DNA of 30,565 nt, taken from NCBI GenBank assembly GCA_037447655.1, contig JBBHKE010002826.1, forward strand, positions 1-30,565, in the 5' to 3' direction. The notes below the pieces were generated by a model, which had not been told where the DNA came from, did not search any database, and saw nothing but the letters and a program-made list of their open reading frames with translations. This DNA is from Zygnema cylindricum (taxonomy: Eukaryota; Streptophyta; Zygnematophyceae; Zygnematales; Zygnemataceae). This document shows, one piece after another, positions 1-9,521 of this stretch (positions are counted from its first letter, which is position 1; each line of letters starts with the position of its first letter). Both the position numbers and the translations under genes were made by a program.

Positions 1-2
1 GC

Positions 3-223
3 ATACTTGGTCGCTGGTCTTGTAAGAAACAATTCAAAGCAATTCTTCGTGACGAGCAAATGGATTTATTAAAGCGAATGGAGATGATTCCTGGAACAGG
101 TGTTAACTCATGCCTTTTGGAGACTGTGTTTGTGATGTTGGTGTGTATATTAAACCGACTCCCGATCTTTGTCATTGGGAAGCCAGGCTCCGGGAAGACA
201 CTGGCCTTACAACTGATATATAG
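3..223 (+). pseudogene. RNF213-like: RNF213-like AAA+ module exon with Walker A
   Basis: The frame starting at base 3 stays open for 73 codons. It has the motif LLETVFVMLVCILNRLP followed by FVIGKPGSGKT, which matches the RNF213 family pattern (a helix with FMMLVC..LRIPLF, then GKPGSSKS). GKPGSGKT is the Walker A ATP-binding loop. The piece ends at a good 5' splice donor, GTAAGA at 224. RNF213 proteins are very large cytosolic AAA+ ATPases with a C-terminal ubiquitin ligase. This exon reads cleanly by itself and is truncated on the left by the window edge. I label it pseudogene because the downstream exons of the same gene carry stops and frameshifts. Family assignment is firm; whether any product is made is not. 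Confidence 0.75.
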
Positions 224-455
224 GTAAGAAATCTTATGTTTATTCTTGCTGTTACATAATAAAATCACAACTAAGACTACGGCAAGTTGCTGGATTAGAA
301 TGTATCATTTACATGCACGTAAGGTTGTTTGTGCTTCTATTCCTTGACGAATTTGAGATGCAGAGTAAGATTAGAACAGTTTCAATGAGATCCTTATGAA
401 CGTCGTTATTGAGGGAATTTTAAATGATGGAGAAGCTGTGATGTGTTGGCTTTAG

Positions 456-564
456 TAACTTGCGAGGACGTGAATCCAAGGACATCTACTTCCAGAAGCT
501 GCCGAAAATGTACATGCTCCCTTACCAAGGTTCTGAATCATCAACGTCTGAAGGGATTGTGAAG
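456..564 (+). pseudogene. RNF213-like: RNF213-like exon between Walker A and Walker B
   Basis: The frame from 457 reads NLRGRESKDIYFQKLPK, then MYMLPYQGSESSTSEGIVK. The RNF213 family has the same order after Walker A: a LRG..S..PFF..LP segment, then a YQGS/YQCS-type strand and a ST..GI..VF helix. A TTTAG acceptor lies just before, and GTCAGT at 565 is a plausible donor. The reading frame joins in phase with the next exon (GIVK | VFDRAKRY). Intron lengths are about 232 and 192 bp. No internal stop is seen in this piece. Confidence 0.65.
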
Positions 565-756
565 GTCAGTACTTATACAGCATGTGCTCAACTTTAAAAG
601 GTTATATTTTTCTCAGAATCAAACTTGCGAGGAGATCTTAGCTGGGAATAAGAAGCGTTTCATTACATCTGTACATGATTAGAGAACTATTTATCAAAAA
701 AAATTGCTTGAGATTGCACAGTTATGCTAATGCCACTTCAGAAGAACATATGACAG

Positions 757-870
757 GTATTTGACAGGGCCAAGCGGTATGTGAGCCAGAACACTGGTGA
801 TGATTTAGTGGTTGTGGTGGTTCTGGATGAAGTTGGATTGGCAGAGGTCTCAGCAAATAATCCTCTCAAG
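757..870 (+). pseudogene. RNF213-like: RNF213-like exon with Walker B
   Basis: Thirty-eight codons lie between a CAG acceptor (754-756) and a GTGATT donor at 871. They read VFDRAKRYVSQNTGDD, then VVVVVLDEVGLAEVSANNPLK. VVLDEVGLAE is the Walker B/sensor hallmark of RNF213, usually VVLDEIGLAEDSPKMPLK. The variable part after GLAE (VSANN in place of DSPKM) differs from most relatives. The phase-0 end joins directly to the next exon at 1699 (PLK | VLHTLL, family PLK | TLHPLL). The last part of this exon and the start of its intron are duplicated downstream. Confidence 0.75.
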
Positions 871-1440
871 GTGATTTTTCTCTCCTCTCTCTGCACCATA
901 ATTTTTGGTTTTATCGGTATTTACATTAAATGCAGTCTTCAGTGTCTTCCTTACTTCATGCCCTTTGGTGTTATACTATGTATCCTTTTGGGAATAAGAC
1001 AGTTTATTTTTTCAATTATGCTTGAGAAGTTGTATAAATTATGGCAATATGACCTGACTGTATGAGTGTAAATGATGCCTGTTCCATCTTTATTGCGGTA
1101 TCAATCATGCTACAAAAGATTTTGAAAGAGAAATGGCTCGACTGGCAGAGGTCTCAGCGAATTCTCTCCTATCTCTCTCCACCATAACATTCTGTGTATG
1201 GTTGTTTTCATCATGGTTTTCATCAGTCTTCATGGTTTTCCTTCCTTTATGTCTTTACGTTTTGTCCTATGTATGGGGGAAAATGACAGTTTTGTTTAAA
1301 GAAATGACAGTTATTTCTTTGAAATATGCTTGAGAATTTGTAGAAATTACGACCCAAACAGACTGTAGGAATAAAAGTGATGTCTATTCTATCGTTTTTG
1401 TGGTTTCAATCATGCTACAAAAGGATTTTGCATGAGATGG
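838..1440 (+). repeat. tandem duplication, about 304-bp period
   Basis: Two diverged copies lie side by side. Copy 1 runs about 838-1137 and copy 2 about 1142-1440. Both begin with GCAGAGGTCTCAGC (841 and 1145) and continue through matching intron sequence, including a shared 'caatcatgctacaaaag' near the end of each. The second copy therefore repeats the GLAEVSAN codons of the Walker B exon and the first 260 or so bases of the intron. Indels show that the duplication is old. Confidence 0.8.
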
Positions 1441-1698
1441 TTCGTGTTACAAAGGACTTGCTACCTTCTTACTGGCCGGGATTTTTCTTGGAAAAATATG
1501 TTTCTGTAACCTGTTTTCTGCTAATAATTTGATTTTGTTGCGCAACTTCAGGCTTGCTGAACCGATGATTTTTTCATGGTGTAAATTAGGAAAACATGGA
1601 TTTTATCAAAAATGCATATGTACATATATTCTTCTTTAGGCATTTTTTAGTGATATTACGAGGGAACGTAATTAACAAAGTCATCACTTGAGTTCCAG

Positions 1699-2067
1699 GT
1701 TTTACACACTTTACTCAAACCAAACCTTCACGAAGTCGCTGTTGTTGGTATCAGCAATTGGGCTATGGACGCTGCAAAAATGTATCGAATCATTCATTCA
1801 TCACAACCTAATCCAACATCTGAAGACTTGTTAGAAACTAGCAAGGCAATTATAGGAAGTTAGTACTTTTGTCTTTATACAATGCAGGAAGCTTTTAACG
1901 AGACAATAAAGCATTTGTGCCAGGCTTACAGTGAGTATTCCGTGAAATAATCTCAGAAACACTTTCATGGATTACGATTTTTTTACGCTCTCATAAGGTC
2001 TCTGAAGGATTCCTATTTAGAGGACAACGCTGCCCCAAGAAGTTCATCATTAGCTTCACTTCAAATC
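1699..2067 (+). pseudogene. RNF213-like: RNF213-like segment with GISNWA and HGLR, two in-frame stops
   Basis: After a TTCCAG acceptor the frame reads VLHTLLKPNLHEVAVVGISNWAMDAAKM in two adjoining parts, then SKAIIGS. The same frame continues with QEAFNETIKHLCQAYSEY and KHFHGLRFFYALIRSL. This is the RNF213 order: TLHPLLE, VGISNWALDPAKMNR, AKGI, the AYL.YY helix, then FHGLRDYYSLVK. The frame is interrupted by TAG at 1861-1863 and TAA at 1948-1950, and the conserved HGLRD aspartate is replaced by Phe. The only candidate intron between the two halves would be under 30 bp and would not keep phase, so the stops are most simply inactivating. The segment ends at a third stop, TGA 2068. Confidence 0.75.
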
Positions 2068-2591
2068 TGAAGGATTAATACTCATTTGGTTGGATATTAA
2101 TACACCTCAGTTATGGCTGTTGGAACATTTTTATCTATGGGGTTGGCAAATATTAAAATAGTCTATCTGACTCTGCCTTAGAAAGGAAAGAGTTATAGCA
2201 ATTATAATTTCACAATAAGATGTGTTCAGCAATTCCTTCACATTTTTTCTGCATAATTTTTTTGCCGTCTTCAACTACTAGATTTATTCTTACAAGATAT
2301 AACATTCTATCAACGTATCACTTTGGTTGTATTGCATTTTTACCTTTTTAAGTTGTATTGCTTCATCTCATTGAATGTATATTGGCTGTCAGTTCACCTT
2401 TCAAGGTTGCAATTGATTGACCATTTTGTTTGGTAATCATATTTGCAGTTTCCGGCTCTTTATTGGGCTGTAAGTTTTTTTTGCATGCATGAAGGAAGTG
2501 ATTTTTTGGCAACAAGGAAATGCTCATTCATGAGTGGTGTTTTTTACGAAGTTTAAAAAAAAAAATATTTTATGATTGCAGGTTGGTATAG
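2068..2591. other. no gene seen, intron-like AT-rich spacer
   Basis: No recognisable coding segment, RNA or repeat is seen on either strand. T-rich tracts before 2590 and a TTGCAG at 2577-2582 would suit the 3' end of an intron leading into the next RNF213-like exon. Confidence 0.5.
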
Positions 2592-2821
2592 CTTCGAAAT
2601 CTGAAGCAAATTTGGACGTCATTATATGACATGCTCAACCAGCATTACACAGTTGTTGGTCGACGTAGCAATTGCCGAATTGCTTTACGCCCATATAGTA
2701 ATCCTATGTGTTTTGTTCACGAGAAGTTCTGTTGTGTGGTTACCGTCGATGAAACCAATTTGTGTGGTTACTGTCGAAACCGTTTCGAGAAGCAGGCATA
2801 AAGTCAAACCATTTGGATCTG
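2592..2821 (+). pseudogene. RNF213-like: RNF213-like segment with SLYDMLNQ and NRFEKQ, frameshifted
   Basis: The frame at 2592 reads LRNLKQIWTSLYDMLNQHYT, then VVGRRSNCRIALRPYSNPMC, and later VDETNLCGYCRNRFEKQ. These match successive RNF213 landmarks: NLE.IYGSLYDMLNQ, the VG...NCRVALG segment, the VDE strand, and (DPPF)LNRFEKQ, whose arginine region lies at the ATPase interface. The DPPFL part is replaced by CGYCR. The frame then hits TAA at 2799-2801; one base over, HKVKPF follows, so a single-base insertion near 2796 is likely. The region contains a partial 28-bp direct repeat (2733 and 2761). Confidence 0.7.
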
Positions 2822-2984
2822 CTGTATAGTGAGCTGATATGTTCTTACTCATCACAAGAAATAGTCACTACTTCACTTATTTCGTGGACTAAATCTAGGG
2901 CCCACTACTTTTCGATTGACTTACGTTCATGACAACGTCATTGAGGTGGTATATTGAAAATAATACACGATTCGATATACGTCT

Positions 2985-3206
2985 ATTGCGATTCCCCTCG
3001 AAAAACAAAAGACTTATGTTGAACTGTTGGCAGAATGGGTCAAAGATGCCACAAGTATCGTGAAAAATCAGAGTGATTTCACTGAGCAGATTCCAATTTG
3101 CGTCATGACAGCAGATACTTTCAATGGCTTTAACCAAGATGCTTTACCATCCTTGGTGGCTTTGGTGTCACGACAGGGCGTGGCCCCTGAAATTTTTCTT
3201 TTAAGG
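2985..3206 (+). pseudogene. RNF213-like: RNF213-like post-AAA segment
   Basis: The frame reads PLEKQKTYVELLAEWVKDAT, then FTEQIPICVMTADTFNGFNQ and DALPSLVALVSRQ. In RNF213 the NRFEKQ motif is followed by a helix with EKQ...V..LE.WV, then a segment ending GF..DTL.SLV. The match in order and spacing is good. No stop occurs within the piece; it ends at a weak AAG/GTGAAG donor near 3208. About 180 bp separates it from the preceding frameshifted segment, either as an intron or as decayed coding sequence. Confidence 0.6.
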
Positions 3207-4469
3207 TGAAGGATTTTTTTGTAAAGTTTTTGTGATTGGATGGCACGCTTGTATAACCGGAACTCGGAAGTTTTGATTTTTTAAGGATGAGTTTTTGTAA
3301 GCAGGGGTCAAGAATTGCTTTTGAAATCAGCTTCAGCTGACGGGATTATTTGAACTATGTCTGTCCGACTATCTGAAGAGGACTCTCATGGCATAGGGAG
3401 CAAATATCTCGCCAACGAGGAGGCACTTTTTCTTCCCACTTTTTTCAGGACACAAGTGAGTATCGCTTGTATATTTTTGTGCTTTTCAGTTTGATTACCT
3501 TTTCTGGGAATTTTGGAACCTGTTTCTGGGTAGTGCTGCGGGGTGTGAGCTTATAAGAAATTGTGGCGTTTTCACTCACAAATTCTTATATTTTGTTTTA
3601 ACCAGATGTATCAGGCACCAAATTTTGGAATAAAATCAATTATCTTCACTAAATCAAGCCTTCGGTGTCATTTTCCATCTCTCCTTTCAGAATGTAGTTC
3701 ATTTCAGGTATGTTCTTCACCAATAAATCAAGCCTTCTTACCCAGCTTCCAAAACTCATGCTTATCTCCCTGATTTTGAGTAGTCCGATAAAAGACTTTG
3801 CTAACAATTTTTTTTAGAAATATGGATTAATGTGGATAGAACAATATCTGAAACATCTTTCATTAAATTGAGTGATGGACTCGCATCCTGATCATGATAA
3901 TAGGCTTCGACTAATGTTGGAGCTATGTACAGTTGAAGTCTCCATTGACTCTAGGATATCAATAGCATGTGAATACTAGCAGGTTCAATGTCTAGTTTAA
4001 CCAACTTTCAGAGGTAGATCTTTTCTCGAGATATGTCATTTGGTGTTCAATAATTTGAACAACCAAGTCAGTACAATTCAAATTCCAGTGTGGTATCTTA
4101 TTCGTTTCGTTGTTTACCTGTTTCACCCCAGTTCGTCATGGTAGAGCAGAATACGAGGAGATAGGTTGGAGTTTGAGGCAAGTTCGGATTGAAGATTAAC
4201 AAGGGTTAGAGATGTATGTTTTGTTTTGTCATGTGGACGGGCTTATAGTGTGGAGGCTATGGTTTACATAAAATTGGGCTGTAAAAAATGTCTAGTCCAT
4301 GTACTTTTTTCTTCTTTTGACATCTGAAGTCGAGTGATAGGCATATGATGTGTCAAGGCGTAATATATTGGGATTTGAGCATTCGGGCAGTTTCACCTCC
4401 CAAAAGCAATTATAGACCTGTGTCCAAAACTTTTTTTTTGGGCTCAATGCAATCAATTTAGATATTCTG
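3207..4469. other. no confident gene, decayed spacer in the RNF213-like locus
   Basis: Several short frames exist (for example 3561-3773), but none shows a motif I recognise and all are broken. The stretch probably includes introns and unrecognisable exon remnants of the RNF213-like pseudogene. No RNA gene or clear repeat is seen. Confidence 0.45.
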
Positions 4470-4652
4470 GTGCTGCGAGGGCACGCAACGACTGGCTTAG
4501 GCCATCTTTCTCATGCAGAATTTGCTTTGGATGAGACAAGTCGCAGCTATGAAAAACTTGAGATAGAAGATCGAAAGACTAAAGGAAATTGCTACACCAT
4601 TTTATCACCACTTATATGGTTCACAATTTTTCGCAAATTGAGTCTTTGGTGA
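4470..4652 (+). pseudogene. possible RNF213-like exon remnant
   Basis: The frame reads LRGHATTGLGHLSHAEFALD, then ETSRSYEKLE. In RNF213 relatives, a strand with a conserved aspartate and then a helix of the type HA.Y..E.AR follows the SLV segment seen near 3170, so this piece could be its counterpart. The similarity is only general and no hallmark residue settles it. It sits in the right order and on the right strand. Confidence 0.25.
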
Positions 4653-5299
4653 AGTTTCTAAGGTGAGCTAGGTGGTTTATTTTCTCAACCTATGAGTAAG
4701 TGTAGGGTACACTTGATTTGAAAAAATTGTATAGACATAATGGCCTTGGCATTATAAACCAGTTTACTAAAGCCATTGGAATGTCCACAAGCAGTGTCTT
4801 TTGGTTGCAACAATAATTTTGTAGAGTTTAACTCAGTCATATGTTTTTAAGTATTTTTGCATATAGGTCTTACCGGGCTTGTTTTCAAATCAAGATTTGT
4901 TTTTATGATTGTCATGGAGAATTCTAATAGAACGCTATTCCTTGTTTTCTGAGTACATTGGCCAGTTTATGCTTCTAATTATCGCCAAAGCGGGAAATCA
5001 CGGAAGGATATGGCAATGGGGTTTGACTCGTTGTGTCGATCGGAGTTGCTTGCTTTGGACAATCTGGAGGCTTTGGTCTCTCCTACCGGATGAGAAAACA
5101 GATGCCCTTTGACATGAAAAATCAAAACTTTGTGGGAAATATGTTACTTCTCACTACCATGTTTTTCGAATGGTTTTAACTTATAATTTCAAAGAGACAA
5201 AAAAATAGTTCTTGAAACGGTGGGGTTTTCGTTTGACTTCCTTAGTGTGTCATATCTCTTTTGTAAACCTATTAGAACCTACAATACTTGTAATGAGGA
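4653..5299. other. no confident gene, intron-like spacer
   Basis: AT-rich sequence with short frames. One frame near 5020-5090 reads SLCRSELLALDNLEALVSP, which could be another worn exon, but I cannot tie it to a family. Confidence 0.4.
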
Positions 5300-5314
5300 T
5301 CTTTTGTGCCTTGC

Positions 5315-5700
5315 AGAAAATTTCTAAGGAAATATGTACGTGATATCAACAGTGGAGCATATCCAATTGTTGAACGTTTACCTCTATTGCTTACTTCGGG
5401 CCTTTATGTGCCTTAAATTTCCTTCCCAAATAAATTCTGCTTCCTATATTCAAAAAATACTTTACGATGTCTTTTATGATTCTTATCTAGTGGAGGGATT
5501 GAAGGGACTTCAAGAGGAAGTCACCAAAAGGCTGAATAGAACCATGTCGTTCGATTGGCAAAGTCAACATCGACTCACTTTGTCGGGTAGTCTACATAAC
5601 GTTTTTAATGCGTTTATCGATGTAAAGGTGAAGTGTTCCATGGCAAAGTTTTTGTTTTTCGTGGAGGATAACTTGTTGTTTATAGAATATTTTACAAATT
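5315..5700 (+). pseudogene. possible RNF213-like helical segment
   Basis: After a TTGCAG acceptor near 5317, one frame reads FLRKYVRDINSGAYPIVERL and stops at 5409. A second frame then carries SYIQKILYDVFYDSYLVEG, LKGLQEEVTKRLNRTMSFDW and LSGSLHNVFNAFIDVKVKCS, ending in MAKFLFFVEDN. RNF213 proteins have a long helical region between the last AAA module and the RING, with an SGSL..V..........A..L...D.N-like pattern, so this is a plausible continuation. It needs a frame change and I see no diagnostic motif. Just beyond it the long inverted repeat begins, so this is the last piece of the upstream half of the gene. Confidence 0.35.
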
Positions 5701-6584
5701 TTTTTATCACACACGAGGTGTGGAGCGACGTTGTTTTCATTTATCACGTGTTAAACACTAAATTTTTTGTGCGACGACCATTACGGTCGTTTGGTTGCAA
5801 ATGTAGATTAATCGGAGGTAAGTTAAATGAGGGTTTTTTGTAGTACAATAAATTGTCAGTGGAAAGGTTTTGAAAGGGATGACAATGCGTTTTGTTTCGT
5901 CAATGATTGTTTGGAGCCAAAACCTTCTCGATCTTTAATGAAAAGCGATGGAAAATTACGACGGGTACGTTTATGAGCGTGACTGAAAAATTGGAGAAGA
6001 TTTGTTGACAACAGCAATGCACATAGAGCTTTTTTACAACATCCATTTGCACCTGAAGACAAAAAAACCTTGGGTGTACAAGTACGAGAGAAAACACATA
6101 GGCGTTGAGTTTATAACTCTAATAAGGCGTTTTCAATCCGCATCCGTAGAAATTCCTGTTTGGTGGATGATGAGCCATAATCGACGGAGAAAAAAAAATC
6201 AAAACGATGCGAAAAAGTTGAAAAAAAAATCGGTTAGAAAACGATGAAATGAAAAAGGATGATGATAAAATAGAAAAAAAGAAAAATTGTCCAAAAAAAA
6301 AAACGACAAAGAGAAAAAAAGTTTGAAAAATAAAAAATGAGAAAAAAGAGAGCATAAAAAAAACAAGCCAAATAAAAAAAAAATATGTTTGAAAAAAAAA
6401 TTGTCGAGGAAAAAAAAATAAGGTTAAAAAAAAAACCAAGGACAATGTCGACGGTGATCCGAAAGACAAATACTAAAATCAGAATTAAAACATGAAAAGT
6501 TCAAGAATTTGAAAAAAATATTAGTTCACGTACTGTGTTGGAAAATCAATTGGGATGTAAATGAAAAACTAGATCATTAAAAGA

Positions 6585-6622
6585 TAACTTTAATGAATTG
6601 CTTTAACAATTCATTAAAGTTA
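6585..6622. repeat. perfect hairpin at the centre of the long inverted repeat
   Basis: TAACTTTAATGAATTG (6585-6600) and its exact complement (6607-6622) flank the 6-base loop CTTTAA. This is the symmetry centre of the 5765-7400 inverted repeat and its best conserved part. Confidence 0.9.
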
Positions 6623-7336
6623 CCATTGAGCGACCAAGTTTCCTGATTATATTTTAGTTGATATTTTAACTCCAATGCTTTATCTTGTAATTTTTTTAGA
6701 TGTTGGAACTTTTGATGTTTTAATTCTGATTTCAGTATTGGTCGCGCAGTTTACCGTCGTCGTCCTTGTTTTTTTTTTCAAACCCTATATTGTCTTTTTC
6801 CCCAATTATTTTTTCAAATACATTTTTCTCTTCTTCGCGCTAGTTTTTTCGAACGTTCTCTCTCATTGTCATTATCTTCTTTCGAATTCTCTTAGTCTTT
6901 TTTTACCACTTCAACACTTTCTTTTTGGAACACTTTTTTTCATCCTTTCTATGTTGTCTTACGTTTTAAAATCTCCGTTGACTACAAACTTCATCTTCTA
7001 TTCAAATGAAATTTTGAATCCTATTGGAGTCGTAAGCACGACGGTTGTATGTTTTTTCTCGTACTTGTACACCCAAAGTATTTTCACATTCAGGTGCAAA
7101 TGAAAGTTGTAGAAGCGTTTTAAATGGATTGCCTTTATCAACAAGTTTTCTGTAAGCTTTTGGTCACCCTCAAAAATGTACAGGTGACTTTTTCGAAAGT
7201 TTCTCGTTGAATATCGAAATGGCTTGTCCTCATTCAATTGTAAGAATCTATGAAAAAAAGCGCGTTATCATGCTTTTCAAAACCTTCCACCAACAACTTG
7301 CTGTACTCGTGAGATCAATCGTTTAGCCCATCGCTG

Positions 7337-7371
7337 ATCCAATCTACATTGGTTAGCAATGTAGATTGGAT
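7337..7371. repeat. perfect 15-bp hairpin in the right arm
   Basis: ATCCAATCTACATTG (7337-7351), loop GTTAG, then the exact complement (7357-7371). The left arm has only one related half (near 5801), so this hairpin arose after the arms formed. Confidence 0.9.
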
Positions 7372-7456
7372 AAAATGATTGGATAACGGCCGTCGTAAAA
7401 AGAACATGTACGCACCTTGGTTTTCATCGAATCGACATCTTTGGATTCGTGATAAG

Positions 7457-8600
7457 TGTAGTGCTACTGAAAAATGAGTGACGCGTCATTTTGCCTTGAA
7501 CGCAATCATGACCAAAATCCAAAGATTTGTTAGAAAACGAGTTTAGTCCGATTACAAGATTTGGCAAAGTACGCAAACTGTCTCTATTCAAATGACCATA
7601 TTTTAAATGCCAAAGTGGAAAACACTCGACGTGAGCATTTAAATCAAATATCTTTGGTGTACTATAAGATTTTAAAAGTATATAAAATCTTATGCTACAC
7701 CAAAACCAACAATACTGTTGTTTTTTTTACCAAGAAACTTTACTCTATCATTATTAATTTTAGCGTTTAAACCGTTAGAAATGCCGATTTTGACAAAAAA
7801 TAGAATTTTAGCTAGACAAGGTAAATAAAATATGTTGAGAATGTGAACTTCGCATTAGGGACGTGTACGTCGCCATAGTGAGTAGCTAATAAAATGTGAT
7901 CGTCTCCTAAACGAAATTGCATTGAAAATGATTAAAGACAAAGGTGAGTAAACCAATCGGATCATGGGGAAAAATGATGATTGGCACCATCGTCGATTAA
8001 CTACACCGCCAATCGCTATTAGCGTTGTGTACGCTAATCCCGTCCCGCTTTTTTTTGTTTTTATTCTCAAATAGAATTATCCACACTATTTAAAAAAAGC
8101 CCTAATTCCTAATTAGAGTAATCGATTTCTTCCAAAATTTCCAAATTCCCAATTAGCGTACGCCACGCTAAATAATAGTATACGCTAATCAAACGTACAC
8201 GCTAATAGCGATTGGCGGTGTAGTTGTCAAGGTTTGAAATAAAAAAACGTATATTTGTAAAAGTCGAGTATCGACAATGAGAGGATTTGTGATATGATGA
8301 GCAACATCGTTATATCCGGATTCTAGTGAGAGAGGGAGTACAAATGAGGTAGCTACTGGAGTGGAAAAATTAGAAAGAAATTATGAAAAAAAAGCTTGCT
8401 AATAGAGGTTAACAGAGTTTGAAAAGGCATAGTGCGCTGCGGCGATAGAAAATTGTAAGAGGTCTGGAGAAAAGGAATAATGATAAAAATAAAAAATAAT
8501 TAGAGAGAAAGAAAGGTTTGGAAGGATATGCCAGCAAAAACAATTGAAAAAGAGTTAAAAAAAATGGCTACAGAGAAACAAAAAGATAAAGATGCGAACG
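7457..8600 (-). mobile_element. minus-strand Ty1/copia fragment (gag end to integrase start)
   Basis: Read on the minus strand, this stretch matches the plus-strand copia element from about 9100 to 10150: the protease segment (9522-9740), the pre-integrase region and the first integrase codons. Shared landmarks include the GNVHVP-type codons (7857-7880 against 9640-9665) and a CGCA(A/G)CGCACTATGC block (8429 against 9294). Similarity is clear up to about 8470 and fades by 8600. The fragment is interrupted by a MITE and starts abruptly at 7457 beside the long inverted repeat. No open frame survives. It and the plus-strand copy face each other, so their transcripts could pair. Confidence 0.75.
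8004..8220. mobile_element. MITE A1 (217 bp), TIR CACCGCCAATCGCTATTAGCG
   Basis: The element starts CACCGCCAATCGCTATTAG and ends with its complement, flanked on both sides by TA (8002-8003 and 8221-8222). The plus-strand copia copy has the same sequence without the insertion: CTAG at 9515-9518 corresponds to CTA[element]TAG here. This empty site shows that the target is TA, duplicated on insertion. Inside are five copies of ACGCTAAT or its complement (8018, 8031, 8152, 8182, 8199). There is no coding capacity. The TA duplication fits the Tc1/mariner-type group, but the TIR does not look like the usual Stowaway ends. Confidence 0.9.
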
Positions 8601-8732
8601 CTGCGTAATGATGTCACTTACTACTGAGCGCACTCTTCTTTTTCTCGGCGCCTCCTCTTCCGCCGTGGCTTGGAATCGTATTCAAACGGTCTATGTTCAA
8701 ATTGGATGAGCCGCTCGTCGAATTTAAAATGA

Positions 8733-8963
8733 GTGTTTTTCATTTCTATGAAAAAACTTGCGGACTCTACGCAGGACAAGATAAGCACTGTCGAATTGTT
8801 GACCGGAAGGTGTAACATGATAGGTGTGAACCTTTTCGACGAAGACCTCTCCTCTACCCTATTGGGAGGACTCAGTGAAACCTTTTCCCCTTCCATTTCC
8901 TCATTTGACAATTTAGACCAATCTATTCTTTTTCACTCCCTTTGTACAAAGCTTTTGCTTTAA
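8733..8963 (+). pseudogene. copia gag remnant
   Basis: The frame reads KKLADSTQDKISTVELLTGR, then NMIGVNLFDEDLSSTLLGGL and SETFSPSISSFDN. This is the helical core of copia Gag (L..IG..L.DEDL...LL.SLP.S...), which forms the particle shell. Just upstream (8665-8700) another frame carries VAWNRIQTVY, the preceding W-containing segment of Gag, so the gene is frameshifted. No CCHC zinc knuckle is visible between here and the protease. The minus-strand ORF over the same stretch is a shadow. Confidence 0.7.
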
Positions 8964-9521
8964 AAGACCAAAATTCTCTATTTTTCTGCTACAAATTCCA
9001 CTATTCAAAAAAAAAAATTGTTGAAAATCAAAAAAACTCAAGGGGGATTGCACTGTTTGTTTTGCACTTTCTGCAAAAAAAAATGACAAGCCATTGAAAA
9101 ATGTCAAAAATTGGTTAGGCGCAAGGCAGCCGAGGCTTCCCACCCCCCTGAAATGGTGGGGATGTCGAAGTTGCTTATGCCACTCTACCGATTCTTCACA
9201 TCCCACTACTCCCTCCACACCTTTCTTTCCATCCAAATTTTCTTTATCGTTACCATTATTATTTTTCTCTATACCTACCACAATCTTCTATTGCCGCAAC
9301 GCACTATGCATCATCAAACTCCGTGAACCTTCTTTGGTTGGTCGCTTTCTTCTCACAATTCCCTCTAATTCCTCTAATTCAGTAACTACCTCATTTGTAC
9401 TCCTTCCCTCACAATAATTCAGATATGGTAATGTTGCTGATCATATCACAAATCGTCACTCCGAATACTCGATTTTTACAATGGTATATTACTGAAATTC
9501 AAACCACCTAACGACTAGCTT

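Larger units (their letters stand above)
5765..7400. repeat. long imperfect inverted repeat, arms about 5765-6600 and 6607-7400
   Basis: The two arms are reverse complements, diverged and with indels. Matching landmarks are GGAAAGGTTTTGAAAG (about 5860) with its complement near 7281; the run encoding WVYKYE at about 6070 and 7063; a shared 'gttttaattctgattt' block at 6484 and 6717; and the A-rich centre of the left arm facing the T-rich centre of the right arm. The arms meet at a perfect 16-bp hairpin. In both arms one frame gives similar peptides (left HPFAPEDKKTLGVQVREKTH, right SFAPECENTLGVQVREKTY), so the repeated unit was probably coding, with a lysine-rich tail; I do not recognise the protein. 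A transcript would fold into a long double strand. Confidence 0.75.

Noticed and set aside
2733-2790. 28-bp direct repeat (TGTGTGGTTAC.GTCGA) as a frameshifting duplication
   Set aside because: The protein alignment across it has about the expected length, so a duplication is not required; the similarity may be partly chance.
6119-6469. Phe-rich 116-codon frame on the minus strand
   Set aside because: It is the complement of an A-rich stretch in the inverted repeat and has a purely compositional sequence.
8225-8620. Possible 5' LTR of the plus-strand copia element
   Set aside because: This sequence matches the reverse complement of 9090-9510, not the LTR at 12999-13491, and no primer binding site is seen.
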